A DNA stretch of 40,378 bases, taken from CAZFZT01 sp964523675. GTDB lineage: Bacteria > Planctomycetota > Phycisphaerae > Phycisphaerales > SM1A02. Position numbers and translations under genes: made by a program. Each line of letters starts with the position of its first letter. Position 1 is the stretch's first letter. The DNA is taken from positions 1-40,378 of the forward strand of contig CAZFZT010000022.1 of assembly GCA_964523675.1 (NCBI GenBank), in the 5' to 3' direction. Below are positions 8,206 through 17,036 of the stretch, piece by piece. Below the pieces are notes generated by a model that saw nothing but the letters and a program-made list of their open reading frames with translations, made no database searches and was not told the DNA's origin.

Positions 8206-9081
8206 TCAATCGCAGCCGATCGCGCTGACAGCGTCTCGTGATTCAGCAAGGAAGACTCTGGCTTCACCTTCAACAGCGACGCACCTCGCCGGCAGTTTCC
8301 GAGCACCCTCCGACAATCGACCTCGCCAGACGATGACATCCGACTCGCCGCCACAACGCAGAGGTGCGCCTTGTCGCGCGTCGAAGACGCAATCGAGAAA
8401 CTGCACCTGCGCGTTGTGGATGTCGATGTTGCCGCGAATCGTGAACCCGTCGATGACGACGTTCTGGACCTGATCCAACTTGATGATCTTCTCGCTGTTC
8501 TCGGTGTAGTTGTCGAAGGTAAGTTCGACATAGCCGTTCGGATACGTGACGGTGACATCGTCGTCACCTTTCAAGTCGCCGGAAAGTGTCGTCTCGTACT
8601 CTGAAGGGTCGCGGTGTTCCATTGTCGCGCCGCCTTGGCCGTACTTCTGTTCATCGTCAGCATCAGGAGGAAAGCCGCCGTAGAGGTGAATGTTGCTTCC
8701 AAGATCGAAGACGGCCGAGCTATGATTGCAGTGTCCATAGGGCGGACAGCAGTTGCCGATCTGCGGCCCTTCGCCGCACGATGAGTTGTCCTTCGTCTGA
8801 TCCGGCCGGTACGTGCCCGCTGCGACCCAGATGTGGACTTCGAGGTCCGAAGGTGCCTCCGGATCGTCGAGCAGTGTCTGTGCGGCGTCAAGTGCGTCCT
8901 GAAGGAATCGATAGGCGTCGCTGCCCCAGCCATTTCGCCCGAAATTCGACGGATCGAGGTCACCGTTTTCAATGTCAACATGAATGACATTGATAGTCTG
9001 GGCATGGGTCGGAGCCGGTGTCGCTCCGAGTACAAGGACTGCACTCAAAGCAGCCAAAATAGATTGAACGAAGCGTTGCAT
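8206..9081 (-). CDS. Secreted beta-helix-like protein, possibly 3'-truncated
   Basis: The ATG at 9081 has an AAGGAG Shine-Dalgarno and opens a 291-residue protein with a signal peptide ending near THAQ. The body resembles the N-terminal part of planctomycete parallel-beta-helix proteins: WGSDAYRFLQDALDAAQ, IWVAAGTYRPD, IHLYGGFPP, ETTLSGDLKGDDD and NVVIDGFTIRGN are the usual entry motifs before the helix. Only one or two helix turns follow before a poorly matching tail and a stop at 8206, and there is no VPDLL-type C-terminal module. Related proteins, as I recall them, are often two to three times longer, so the gene may be truncated. The reading frame stays open upstream to 9189, but that part translates a DNA repeat and is not taken as coding. 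Confidence 0.72.
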   Translation of the reverse strand: MQRFVQSILAALSAVLVLGATPAPTHAQTINVIHVDIENGDLDPSNFGRNGWGSDAYRFLQDALDAAQTLLDDPEAPSDLEVHIWVAAGTYRPDQTKDNSSCGEGPQIGNCCPPYGHCNHSSAVFDLGSNIHLYGGFPPDADDEQKYGQGGATMEHRDPSEYETTLSGDLKGDDDVTVTYPNGYVELTFDNYTENSEKIIKLDQVQNVVIDGFTIRGNIDIHNAQVQFLDCVFDARQGAPLRCGGESDVIVWRGRLSEGARKLPARCVAVEGEARVFLAESRDAVSAIGCD

Positions 9082-9114
9082 TTGCTTCTCCTTTGTAGAA
9101 GTTCTGATGGGTTG

Positions 9115-9187
9115 GGCGCTCCCCTTTGAAGCGTCCCCTGACTCTCTTTCTCCCGTCCCGGGCGGCGCTCCCTTGGAAGCGTCTCCC
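9115..9187. repeat. Two direct copies of a 24-bp imperfect palindrome
   Basis: GGCGCTCCCCTTTGAAGCGTC (9115-9135, plus CCC) recurs as GGCGCTCCCTTGGAAGCGTC (9164-9183, plus TCCC), 49 bp apart. Each copy is itself an imperfect inverted repeat that could form a hairpin. The pair lies just upstream of the beta-helix-like gene, between it and the HAF protein gene. Confidence 0.75.
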
Positions 9188-9224
9188 AATCAGAAACTCA
9201 ATTTGCCATATTGCACCTCCTATC

Positions 9225-10559
9225 TCAGCCCCAATTTGAAAGAAGAACGAGAAGGTCTGGAACGCCTACACTACCGCTCTGTGTGAAGTCGGCGGGGCAG
9301 ACTTGTTCTCCACACGGACCCCAAGCGTCCAGCAGCATCAAAAGGTCATAGAAGTCCGTTACGCAGTCTGCATTCATATCAGTGGCAGAACGGTCAATCG
9401 GAGCAATCACGACACCTACCGTCCTTGAAATCAAGAGGGCGCGAGCAAGCATTTGACCGTCGTTGTTGATTGATCGCGGAGCAAAGATCGTCAGACTCTC
9501 GTCTCGGACCATCAAAGGGTTCAGAGCCACTTGCTTGCCGTGCTGGTATAGTCCTCCCGCGTCGCCTGGAGTAGAACGAATGACGGCCTGTCCTAAGTCG
9601 TTCAACGAATTCACGCCCGATTGCGTATAGCCGGGTAGCGGATCGATAAATGTTGTTGCTATGCCATCTAAAAGAAACGCTATGGTGAGCGGATCGCCAA
9701 AGAATTTTCCTGCGCCACCGACAACACCCGCTGAGTTCAACCCGAAGAGATTGCTACTTGTGGCACCGAAGTCGTTCGCAATCAGCGTCACGCTATCCGA
9801 TGCGAGAATATATGCTGTTGCACCCGGTGTACCCTCGCCCGTCCAACCAATGATGGTGCCATCTTCGTTCAAGTTGTTTGCAGTGCTATTCGGCCCCACC
9901 CCAAAATCGCCCAGATCAATCACCACCTCGCGGCCGTTGCCGTTCTCGCCGTAGGGGTGCCAGATCACGGCGTTGGTTACTGCCGGGTCACCCGGTGCGT
10001 TGATGACGCGCGAACCGACCACGACGTTGCTTTCATTGATGGCGTTGACCGTTGATGCCGTCTGCGGGCTCACCTCGTGCAGCGGCTTCAGATAGGTGAA
10101 CTCCTCGGTGTTCGGATCGAAGATGAAGCCCGTCCATCCCTCGCCTGAAATCAAGTGGCCGCCGATCACGAAGCCGGCGGAGTTCACATCGCTGGCCGTG
10201 GCGGAGATGACGCCGGCCGGCCGGGGCAGGGTTGTAAAAGTCCCGCCTTGGCCATCTGGATTCGGCGTCCAGAGAAATGCTTCATTCCACGGCGTGCCGC
10301 AGATTTCGTACCGGCCGACGACCTTGCCGTCTTCGGACATCCCGGCGGGAAACGTGTTCGGCGGGCCGACAATCCCGCAAGGCGGGGCTTGAATGATGCC
10401 CGTCACCTCGTACTGGCACTGGGCGTTCGCTGTCTGCTCGATCAGCAGCGGCAGCAGGATGATCGCGAGGACAGGCCCGATAACGGAGATTCGCCGCAAC
10501 AGGCCCAGCGCGCAGGATCGGCGTCGATTGGTGATTCGCATCAGGATGGTCCCGGTCAT
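9225..10559 (-). CDS. Secreted HAF-repeat protein with C-terminal dockerin-like repeats
   Basis: A roughly 444-residue exported protein. The start at 10559 is chosen because it puts a positively charged n-region (RITNRRRS) and hydrophobic core directly before a cleavage site near ANAQ; the frame is open upstream to 10646. The body holds repeated extracellular HAF-type segments, for example AFLWTPN, VNSAGFVIG, INESNVVVG, LNEDGTIIG, LNSAGVVGG and LNDLGQAVI, each about 45-55 residues apart, which probably build a beta-propeller-like fold. The C-terminus has two calcium-binding-like repeats, DMNADCVTDFYDLLMLLDAW and ADFTQSGSVGVPDLLVLLSN, of the kind at the ends of many Phycisphaerae surface proteins. 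The biological role is unknown. Confidence 0.85.
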   Translation of the reverse strand: MTGTILMRITNRRRSCALGLLRRISVIGPVLAIILLPLLIEQTANAQCQYEVTGIIQAPPCGIVGPPNTFPAGMSEDGKVVGRYEICGTPWNEAFLWTPNPDGQGGTFTTLPRPAGVISATASDVNSAGFVIGGHLISGEGWTGFIFDPNTEEFTYLKPLHEVSPQTASTVNAINESNVVVGSRVINAPGDPAVTNAVIWHPYGENGNGREVVIDLGDFGVGPNSTANNLNEDGTIIGWTGEGTPGATAYILASDSVTLIANDFGATSSNLFGLNSAGVVGGAGKFFGDPLTIAFLLDGIATTFIDPLPGYTQSGVNSLNDLGQAVIRSTPGDAGGLYQHGKQVALNPLMVRDESLTIFAPRSINNDGQMLARALLISRTVGVVIAPIDRSATDMNADCVTDFYDLLMLLDAWGPCGEQVCPADFTQSGSVGVPDLLVLLSNWG

Positions 10560-10739
10560 GCTCACTTGGACAGCGCCTTTGCCGGAGGGCCGGAAGGGGA
10601 GCCCGCCGCCAATAACATAACGCCACTCCACGCCATTGCAAAGCATTTGGGTTGAAATGTGCCCAAATACCCCCGTTCATGCACCATCATGCACGATCCG
10701 TGTTCGCGCATGCGGCGATTCTTTGCATATTCTCCACCC

Positions 10740-10885
10740 GAACATCGAAAATGAACGGCCGGTTTGCGCCCCTTTTCCGCTGAACATCGAAAATGAACGG
10801 TTGATTTTCACTATTCGCCTACTGAGCATCGAACATCACAGGCCGAACATCACTCTTCGCGCCCTCAACGTTGAAGTCCGAACAC
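10740..10885. repeat. Degenerate 42-bp tandem repeat, about 3.5 copies
   Basis: GAACATCGAAAATGAACGG occurs exactly at 10740-10758 and 10782-10800. A third, diverged copy (GAGCATCGAACATCACAGG) lies at 10824, and a weak fourth near 10865. The spacing is 42 bp each time. It fills the 400-bp stretch between the HAF gene start (10559) and the end of the next gene (10960), where I see no gene. Confidence 0.75.
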
Positions 10886-10959
10886 TCAGAGATGAACTTG
10901 CGCATGGCGGACCCGATCGATCTCGGATTCTGCGGAGTGAGAATCAGCGCGCCTCGGCG

Positions 10960-13122
10960 TCAATCGCCATCACCGTCATCGCCGCCATTGTCATCATCGT
11001 CATCGTCCTCACCATCGCCGCAGGAGTCGGTGCTTCCGGGCGGGATGTAGGTCACCTTGTATTTGCAATCGTTGGATGAGGTGTGCGATTTCTCGCATTC
11101 GACGGTCAACGTGATTTTGGGAACACCATCTTCGAGTTCAACGGTGATGGCGCCGGACTGGCCGGGACGGATGGTCTTATGATCGCCTGCCGGATTGTTG
11201 CCCGGCGCAGCGAAACTGATGCGGACCTTACAGTCCTCAATGATGGCGCCTTCATCATCGAAGCCGCCTTCCGGCTGACCGGTGTTCTCAACGCAAACGG
11301 TGTATTTGCCCGCTGCGTAGCCGTCGATATCCCAAACCGTTCTGCCGCAATCGCTGCGCTTCTCCTTGGCGGGCTTGACCTTCTCGGCCTTTTGCACTTC
11401 AAGGTCGGCAGACCCGCCGCGAATCTCATCAACATTGGCGATCAGCGCCAGTGCGCCGTCGGCACCAAGCGTGAACGCTGCCGTCGCGCCGGGATTGACT
11501 TCCAGCGGATGGCTGCTCGTGCCATCGGTGAGCAGCAGGTGCAGATGCACCGGCCCTGCGTTGGTGGCGGCGCTGGTCACCACAAGCGTGTCATAGGGCG
11601 CGGTCGAGACGGGCTGGAGCAGAATATGCTCGCCCCCGTCATAGGGAATTCTGAAGTACTCCGGGCAGGTGACTTCTTCGCACGTCTGATCGATAAAGAA
11701 ACGCACAAACGGATCCAAGATGAGGCAATCGGAGATCGGGCCGTCGGTGCATGAGCCATCGGGCAGACAGCACGCGCCGGTCGCCACGGCGACGGGGCCC
11801 CATGAACCGAGGAGAACCAGAAGATCGGGTACGCCAACGGCGCCAGTTCCATCGAAGTCGGCAGCGCAGTCGCCGGGGCTGCGGTCGCAGGGCCCCCACT
11901 GCCCCAGAAGAAGTAGCAAATCTGGCACCCCGACGCTGCCGCTTTGATCGAGATCCCATGGCGGGAAGAACGGCTCACTGCCGGGGTCGCACAGGTTGCA
12001 GACCTCGGCTTGATCGGCGCAGCAATCGCCGAAGTCGCAGCACGATTCATCGCACCAGCAGGCCGCTGGCGACGGGCCGCCGCAATGGCCTTCGCAGGTG
12101 AAGAGGTTGCAGGTTGGATCGCAAGCGCAAAGAGAGCCGCAGGCGTCGCAAACGTCATCACAGCAATCGCCGAAGACTGCGCAGTGTTCATCACACCAGC
12201 AGCCGCCCGGCGACGAGCCGCCGCAACTATCGGCGCATGAACCGCCGGGCGCGGTGCAGGGATTCGGCTCGCAGGTTGAGCCGGTTGGTTGCGGCCAACC
12301 GCCGGCGGCAACGCATTCGTCAAATGAAAGCATCAGGCAATCCTCGTCAAAGCAGCAGGCGCGGGGTTCATCGACGGTTGCTGCTGTTGCATGTGGGAAG
12401 ACCAGGGCGGGATCGCCAGGATGAACGGCGGTTGCGAAGGCGAGTTGATAGGTGCCGGGCTCGGCTTCGAATGAGATGCTTAAGATCTCGCCCGGTGCGA
12501 GGTCGATACCCGGAGGAGCGGCAACCGGTTCTCCGGTCGGCGTGAGAAAGGCGTCACCCTCGAACAGATCGATCGCATTGCCGCTATAGATTGCGATGTC
12601 AGTGTAGGTGATCGGAAACGGTTCAGGATTCACGAGTTCCACGGTGACAGTGGCTCCATCGTGGAGGATGTTCGGCGGCTGACCGACGCTGAGTTGTGCT
12701 TCTGCGACGACTTGTTTCCCATCGAGTGTCCAGTAGGAAGCATCTTTGTTGATGCGGCCCCCGGCATCGTTGCCGGTGGAGCGCCAGCGAATGGTGCGGC
12801 TTTCGCCTGCCGGGACATTGTCGCCGAGCTGTTCGGTGGACCAGTCGGCCTGCGTGATGCCTTCAGCGTGGGCCGTGGAGTCCGGCTCGACGTCAACTTC
12901 CACCGTTTCACCTTTCTCATTGACATCGGTTCGGCGATAGCGAATCTCGCTGGCCGCACCGTCCCATTCGAGGTGCAGGTCATTGACCCGAATGCCGGTC
13001 GTGTTCTTGATGGACTGAACCTTGCGCTGGGGCGGCGGCGCGATCTGGCCGTAGGCCGGCAGCGAGACGGCGATGCCAAGCACGACTGCGGTCGCGGCGA
13101 CGGTGCGGTTGATTGCGCTCAT
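10960..13122 (-). CDS. Large secreted protein with two somatomedin-B-like modules and dockerin-like repeats
   Basis: A 720-residue exported protein with SD AGAGGAGA and a signal peptide ending near PAYGQ. Domains in order: a beta-rich N-terminal region (27-250); a cysteine-rich ACC module (256-289); two modules with somatomedin-B cysteine spacing (296-325: C-x3-C-x7-C-x-C-x3-C-x5-CC-x3-C; 343-375 likewise, with WCDESC and FGDCC). Then come two dockerin-like VGVPDLL repeats (389-442), a second ACC module (450-487), a beta-rich region, and an Asp/Gly tail (about 705-720) that should bind calcium or stay disordered. Somatomedin-B modules are best known from animal extracellular proteins such as vitronectin. 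The likely role is surface display or adhesion; the partner is unknown. Confidence 0.85.
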   Translation of the reverse strand: MSAINRTVAATAVVLGIAVSLPAYGQIAPPPQRKVQSIKNTTGIRVNDLHLEWDGAASEIRYRRTDVNEKGETVEVDVEPDSTAHAEGITQADWSTEQLGDNVPAGESRTIRWRSTGNDAGGRINKDASYWTLDGKQVVAEAQLSVGQPPNILHDGATVTVELVNPEPFPITYTDIAIYSGNAIDLFEGDAFLTPTGEPVAAPPGIDLAPGEILSISFEAEPGTYQLAFATAVHPGDPALVFPHATAATVDEPRACCFDEDCLMLSFDECVAAGGWPQPTGSTCEPNPCTAPGGSCADSCGGSSPGGCWCDEHCAVFGDCCDDVCDACGSLCACDPTCNLFTCEGHCGGPSPAACWCDESCCDFGDCCADQAEVCNLCDPGSEPFFPPWDLDQSGSVGVPDLLLLLGQWGPCDRSPGDCAADFDGTGAVGVPDLLVLLGSWGPVAVATGACCLPDGSCTDGPISDCLILDPFVRFFIDQTCEEVTCPEYFRIPYDGGEHILLQPVSTAPYDTLVVTSAATNAGPVHLHLLLTDGTSSHPLEVNPGATAAFTLGADGALALIANVDEIRGGSADLEVQKAEKVKPAKEKRSDCGRTVWDIDGYAAGKYTVCVENTGQPEGGFDDEGAIIEDCKVRISFAAPGNNPAGDHKTIRPGQSGAITVELEDGVPKITLTVECEKSHTSSNDCKYKVTYIPPGSTDSCGDGEDDDDDDNGGDDGDGD

Positions 13123-13514
13123 GGAGGTCTCCTCTCTTTGGCTCCTGTCCCCGAAACCCTCTTCGAACTGAAGTCTAACACCACATTATCGGCCTGCAAG
13201 AGGAATCTTCAGATTCTGCGGGCTTGATCGCCTTGGCTCTGACCCTGGCCGCCAGCCGGGACCATCCGAATCGGACCCGATTTTCTGGTGCCAAGTATAG
13301 GCCTTGGTCGAAGTACGTCAGGAACGCCCATTGATCTCCACGGGCATCTTTCTCCCCTCCGCCCCGCTGGCGCGAGTACGTCAGCGGGGTTTTTTGCCGG
13401 CCACAGTCAGGGTTGGCATGACAGAATGGACGAAGTATTCTGCGGGGATATGAGATGGTGCTGCGCCGTTGCAGTTTCCGCCTGATCAACGATTTGTATG
13501 AGGACGAGCCAATC
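13123..13514. other. Intergenic region, possible small RNA ahead of a terminator
   Basis: This 392-bp stretch lies between divergent genes. It holds the promoter side of the large secreted protein gene and a clear plus-strand terminator at 13362-13395. No protein gene fits upstream of that terminator on the plus strand. The 9-mer GTACGTCAG occurs at about 13313 and again in the terminator stem at 13376-13384. A small RNA or a transcription attenuator for the lipoprotein gene at 13515 are both possible. I could not match it to a known RNA family. Confidence 0.35.
13362..13395 (+). terminator. Rho-independent terminator
   Basis: An 11-bp stem (CCCCGCTGGCG with CGTCAGCGGGG, one G-T wobble), loop CGAGTA and a run of six Ts. 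It is strong by eye and on the plus strand. It has no obvious plus-strand gene upstream and lies 120 bp before a lipoprotein start. Confidence 0.8.
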
Positions 13515-13664
13515 ATGCTCAAGAACCTGATCGTCGTGTGTGTCGCTTCCCTGATGTGCCTCGCTGTGATCGGCTGCGGTAAGAATGAGACGCCGCCGGC
13601 GCCATCTACTACAGATGCGCCATCCGGTGACGCTCCGGTGCTCACGACGCCGTCCGGCGAGTAA
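13515..13664 (+). CDS. Small predicted lipoprotein
   Basis: A 49-residue protein from the ATG at 13515, with GAGGACGAG upstream as the likely ribosome site. A signal peptide with lipobox AVIGC (Cys20) is followed by a short polar tail rich in Pro, Thr and Ser (ETPPAPSTTDAPSGDAPV), probably a disordered envelope tether. It resembles entericidin-like small lipoproteins only in size and layout; no family is recognised. An upstream in-frame ATG at 13455 would add 20 residues ahead of the signal peptide and is less likely. Confidence 0.6.
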   Translation: MLKNLIVVCVASLMCLAVIGCGKNETPPAPSTTDAPSGDAPVLTTPSGE

Positions 13665-13727
13665 TCGGAACGCTGCGCAAGCGCCCAAAGGGTCCAGAGT
13701 ACTTCACGGTGCGCCAGTCGGCCGTCG

Positions 13728-14948
13728 TTATGGCTGCGCCATCATCTCGCGCAGGATCGAAAGGCCTTCTTGCAATTTCGCATCTGGCGCCGCATAACTG
13801 ATACGAAAGTGAGTGTCGCGCCGACTGAAGACACTTCCTGGAATGACCAGCACGCGGCGCTCAACTGCTCGCTCAACGAAGGTGGTCGCGCTCATCTTGA
13901 GTTGTGGCGGCACCTCAACGAATGCGTAAAACGCACCGCCGGGCTTGACCACGTGCGCTACCGAATCGAACGTCTGCATCACCATGTCGCGCCGTTTCTG
14001 ATAGGCCGCCACATGCGCTGACAGATCGACACTGAATGCAGCTGCAAGTCCGAACTGAGCCATTGACGGTGCGCAGACGAACGTGTACTGCTGCAGTTTC
14101 GCCATCTGCGCGATGATGGGTCGCGGCCCTGCAACGTAACCCATGCGCCATCCGGTGCAACCGTAACTCTTGCCAAAGCCGCGAACAAGCAGGACGTGCC
14201 GGCTGAATCGCGACGGAGACGGGCAACGAGGGCTCACGACTGAAGCGGTCATCGAAGTGGCATCGGCCACTTCAAGCGCATCTTCAAACGTGAACGCATC
14301 ATAAATCTCATCAGACACGAGGAGCACGCCGCGGCTCTCACACAATTGAGCCAGATCTCGCATCTCCTGGTTGCTCAGCACCACGCCGGAAGGATTGCCC
14401 GGCGAGTTCACGAGCACGATCTTGGTCCGCTCGCTCAGGAGCGGCTCCACGCGCTCAGCCGTCATTCGAAAGTCGGGATAGGTATCACAATACACAGCTT
14501 TCGCCCCCACCATTTGCGCAAGGGCAGGGTAGATGACAAAGTAAGGATCACCAATAACGACCTCATCACCAGGGTCGAGCATCGCCATGAACGCAAGCAA
14601 GAGCGCGCCGCTTGTCCCTGCCGTGCTCATCAGCGCGAGGTCATCGCCTTCGTTACCAAGACCTGGCGGAACTTCCCACCCGATGTCGTCCTTCAGGTGC
14701 GCCGCAACTGCTCGCAGCAGTTCTGGCGCCCCCTGGGTGAGCGTGTAGCCGTTGCGGTCGCTCTCAATAGCGCGAATGGTCGCCTGCTTGATCTCTTGCG
14801 GCACCGTAAAGTCCGGCTGTCCGATCGAGAGGTTGATCGGATCGCGCAGCTTTGCGCCAAGCTCGAAGACGCGCCGGATGCCCGAGACATCAATCGCGCC
14901 AGCCCGGCGGCTGATCAACGATGGAAAGTCGATTGTTGGAGAAGTCAT
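13728..14948 (-). CDS. PLP-dependent class I/II aminotransferase
   Basis: A 406-residue fold-type I aminotransferase that moves an amino group from an amino acid to a 2-oxoacid. Seen: NLSIGQPDF near the start, GYTLTQGAPELLRA, the NSPGNPSG loop, the PLP-phosphate/pyridine Asp in LLVSDEIYDAF, and the Schiff-base Lys in RGFGKSYGCTGWRMGY, followed by a C-terminal FRISYAAP motif with the substrate-carboxylate Arg. The start at 14948 (GGAGCG just upstream) fits the family; the frame is open further upstream but without recognisable sequence. Relatives include aspartate, alanine and aromatic aminotransferases, and the substrate cannot be assigned here. It ends 64 bp from the convergent small lipoprotein gene. 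Confidence 0.92.
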   Translation of the reverse strand: MTSPTIDFPSLISRRAGAIDVSGIRRVFELGAKLRDPINLSIGQPDFTVPQEIKQATIRAIESDRNGYTLTQGAPELLRAVAAHLKDDIGWEVPPGLGNEGDDLALMSTAGTSGALLLAFMAMLDPGDEVVIGDPYFVIYPALAQMVGAKAVYCDTYPDFRMTAERVEPLLSERTKIVLVNSPGNPSGVVLSNQEMRDLAQLCESRGVLLVSDEIYDAFTFEDALEVADATSMTASVVSPRCPSPSRFSRHVLLVRGFGKSYGCTGWRMGYVAGPRPIIAQMAKLQQYTFVCAPSMAQFGLAAAFSVDLSAHVAAYQKRRDMVMQTFDSVAHVVKPGGAFYAFVEVPPQLKMSATTFVERAVERRVLVIPGSVFSRRDTHFRISYAAPDAKLQEGLSILREMMAQP

Positions 14949-15070
14949 CGCTCCATGATAACCGGCGCGATCGCACCCCAGCATAGACAGCGGGCGCAGC
15001 GAACTCCCTGAACGTCGTTCGGCGTCCACCGCGGCTCCGTGACAATTGACCGTCCAGCAGAATTGCCCGG

Positions 15071-16981
15071 TCACACTTCGCTGTCCGTGGTCGAAATGAA
15101 GTTCGCCAACCGGCGCTGGCGCACGGGATGCTGCAACTTGCGGATGGCTTTCGATTCCACCTGGCGCACGCGCTCCCGGGTGACCTTGAAGATGCGGCCG
15201 ACTTCTTCGAGCGTGTAGGTGTAACCATCTCCGATGCCGTAGCGCAGTTTCAAGATCTCCCGCTCGCGGTAGGTGAGCGTCTTGAGCACATCGTTGATGC
15301 GCTGCCGCAGCATTTCAGTGGTGGCGGATTCATAAGGCGAGTGTTGGCGCTCGTCCTCGATAAAGTCGCCGAACTGCGAATCCTCGGACTCGCCCACAGG
15401 ACGATCGAGGGAAACCGGATGCCGGCTGATCTTCATGACGCGGCGCGTCTCGTCAATGCTCATGCTCGCACGCTCAGCGATTTCTTCGATCGTCGGCTCA
15501 CGGCCGATCTCCTGCAGCAGATGCTTCTGAATCGTGCGAAGTTTGCTCATAGTTTCGATCATGTGAACGGGTACACGAATCGTCCGGGCATGATCGGCAA
15601 TGGCGCGAGTAATCGCCTGGCGGATCCACCATGTGGCATAGGTGGAGAACTTATAGCCGCGCTTGTATTCGTATTTATCCACAGCACGCATCAGGCCGGT
15701 GTTGCCTTCCTGAATCACATCGAGAAACGGCAGGCCGCGATTGCGATACTTCTTTGCAATCGAGACAACAAGCCGAAGGTTGCCGCCCGACAAATCGCGC
15801 TTCGCCTGTTCGTACTCGCCGAAGACGACTTCAATGCGGCGGACGCGTTCACAGAGATCGTCCGGGTTCTCAAGGACAAGCCGGCGCAGACCGTCGAGCT
15901 CCTCCCGCATGACGTAGATATCTTCCGGATCGTACTTCTGCGGGCTCTTCTCTGCCCGATCGAGATCGCGCTGAAGCCCTTTGATCTTGCGGTTGATTGC
16001 CTGAAGTTTGCGGAAGAGCGGCTGGATGCGGCTGGTACGGAGGCAGCATTCCTCAAGCAGCGTCGCCATCTTACGGCGGCGGCGTGCAATATCTTCGAGC
16101 AGCTGCTTGATCTTCTTCGGCGAGTTGACTTCGGTGTCAAGCGTCTCCCATGCCTCGCGATTGAGTTCAAGCAAACGGCGCACGGTGCGCAGATTGATCG
16201 GAATGCGCTGGGCCACCTTCTCCTTCGCATTCTCCTCGGCTGTGGAAATCCTCATGGTGCGGTCAAAGGGCAATGAGCCCTCATGCACCTGTTGCAGAAT
16301 GTCGACTGCAGCCCTCGCGGCATAATCGGATTCCAGCGTGCGCCTGCGGAAGATCATTCGTGTGGTTTCGATCTTCTTCGCGAGGCGAATCTCCTCCTCG
16401 CGCGTCAGCAGCGGAATGGTGCCCATCTGAGTCAGGTACATGCGGATCGGATCATCGACACGCTTTGCCCCCGCCTCCGCGAGCGCCTCCTGAATCACCG
16501 CCTGGGTTTCAGCATCATCCAGCAACTCATCCGAAGCATCCATCGCCCGCTTCACCGCATCCGATGCGGATTCCCCGACCGAATCCGGATCATCATCCTG
16601 ATGTTGCGGCTCCTCGTCCTCGAAGTTCACATGCGGCATCTTGCCGTTGCGCTTCGGGTCGTCCCGCTTGAACTTCAGGTTCGTTTGAAGCGGCGCCTGA
16701 AACGGTTCCAGACCCCGACGCCTGACGGTTTCCTCGTCGATCATCTCAACCGCAAGCTGGTCCAGCAGCACGAGAAGCTCATCGAGCTTTTCAGGATCGA
16801 CCATTTCATCAGGAAGGGTCGTGTTGAGTTCTTCATAACTCATCCAACGCCGCTGCGTGCTGAGTTCAACGAGTTCGCGAAGAGTGGGGTGCATGTCGAA
16901 TGGGACTACGCTCACGGGGGATTGCTCCAGATTCTGCTTCGTGGATGGAGTGGTGGACCGGGATAGGAGTTGCGTCGGCAT
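15071..16981 (-). CDS. rpoD: Primary RNA polymerase sigma factor (sigma-70)
   Basis: A 636-residue housekeeping sigma factor that directs RNA polymerase to -10/-35 promoters. Seen in order: a region-1.1-like N-terminus (ELSTQRRWMSYEELN), region 1.2 (DDPIRMYLTQMGTIPLLT), a long non-conserved helical segment, region 2 (RLVVSIAKKYRNRGLPFLD, then FSTYATWWIRQAITRAI), region 3 (PVHMIETMSKLR), and region 4 (LTYREREILKLRYGIGDG, then LEEVGRIFKVTRERVRQVE). Region 2 is complete, as in group 1 factors. No good Shine-Dalgarno precedes the ATG at 16981; an in-frame ATG at 16894 is an alternative. It lies 55 bp downstream of dnaG, the same pairing as in the E. coli macromolecular synthesis operon. Confidence 0.95.
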   Translation of the reverse strand: MPTQLLSRSTTPSTKQNLEQSPVSVVPFDMHPTLRELVELSTQRRWMSYEELNTTLPDEMVDPEKLDELLVLLDQLAVEMIDEETVRRRGLEPFQAPLQTNLKFKRDDPKRNGKMPHVNFEDEEPQHQDDDPDSVGESASDAVKRAMDASDELLDDAETQAVIQEALAEAGAKRVDDPIRMYLTQMGTIPLLTREEEIRLAKKIETTRMIFRRRTLESDYAARAAVDILQQVHEGSLPFDRTMRISTAEENAKEKVAQRIPINLRTVRRLLELNREAWETLDTEVNSPKKIKQLLEDIARRRRKMATLLEECCLRTSRIQPLFRKLQAINRKIKGLQRDLDRAEKSPQKYDPEDIYVMREELDGLRRLVLENPDDLCERVRRIEVVFGEYEQAKRDLSGGNLRLVVSIAKKYRNRGLPFLDVIQEGNTGLMRAVDKYEYKRGYKFSTYATWWIRQAITRAIADHARTIRVPVHMIETMSKLRTIQKHLLQEIGREPTIEEIAERASMSIDETRRVMKISRHPVSLDRPVGESEDSQFGDFIEDERQHSPYESATTEMLRQRINDVLKTLTYREREILKLRYGIGDGYTYTLEEVGRIFKVTRERVRQVESKAIRKLQHPVRQRRLANFISTTDSEV

Positions 16982-17036
16982 GGAGGAGAAGGTGCAAGGA
17001 TGTTGGTGTCAATGGGAAGAATGAACTCTGTAACAA

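Noticed and set aside
9082..9189. N-terminal extension of the beta-helix-like protein (GDASKG repeats)
   Set aside because: The extension translates two copies of a DNA palindrome; a strong Shine-Dalgarno and signal peptide start at 9081 instead.
10636..11079. A plus-strand gene with 14-residue peptide repeats
   Set aside because: No ribosome site, it overlaps the 3' end of a well-supported minus-strand gene, and the repeats are explained by a 42-bp DNA repeat.
15128..16276. A 382-codon plus-strand open frame antisense to rpoD
   Set aside because: Long frames opposite GC-rich genes are common; rpoD on the other strand has every conserved sigma-70 region, and the antisense peptide shows no recognisable motif.
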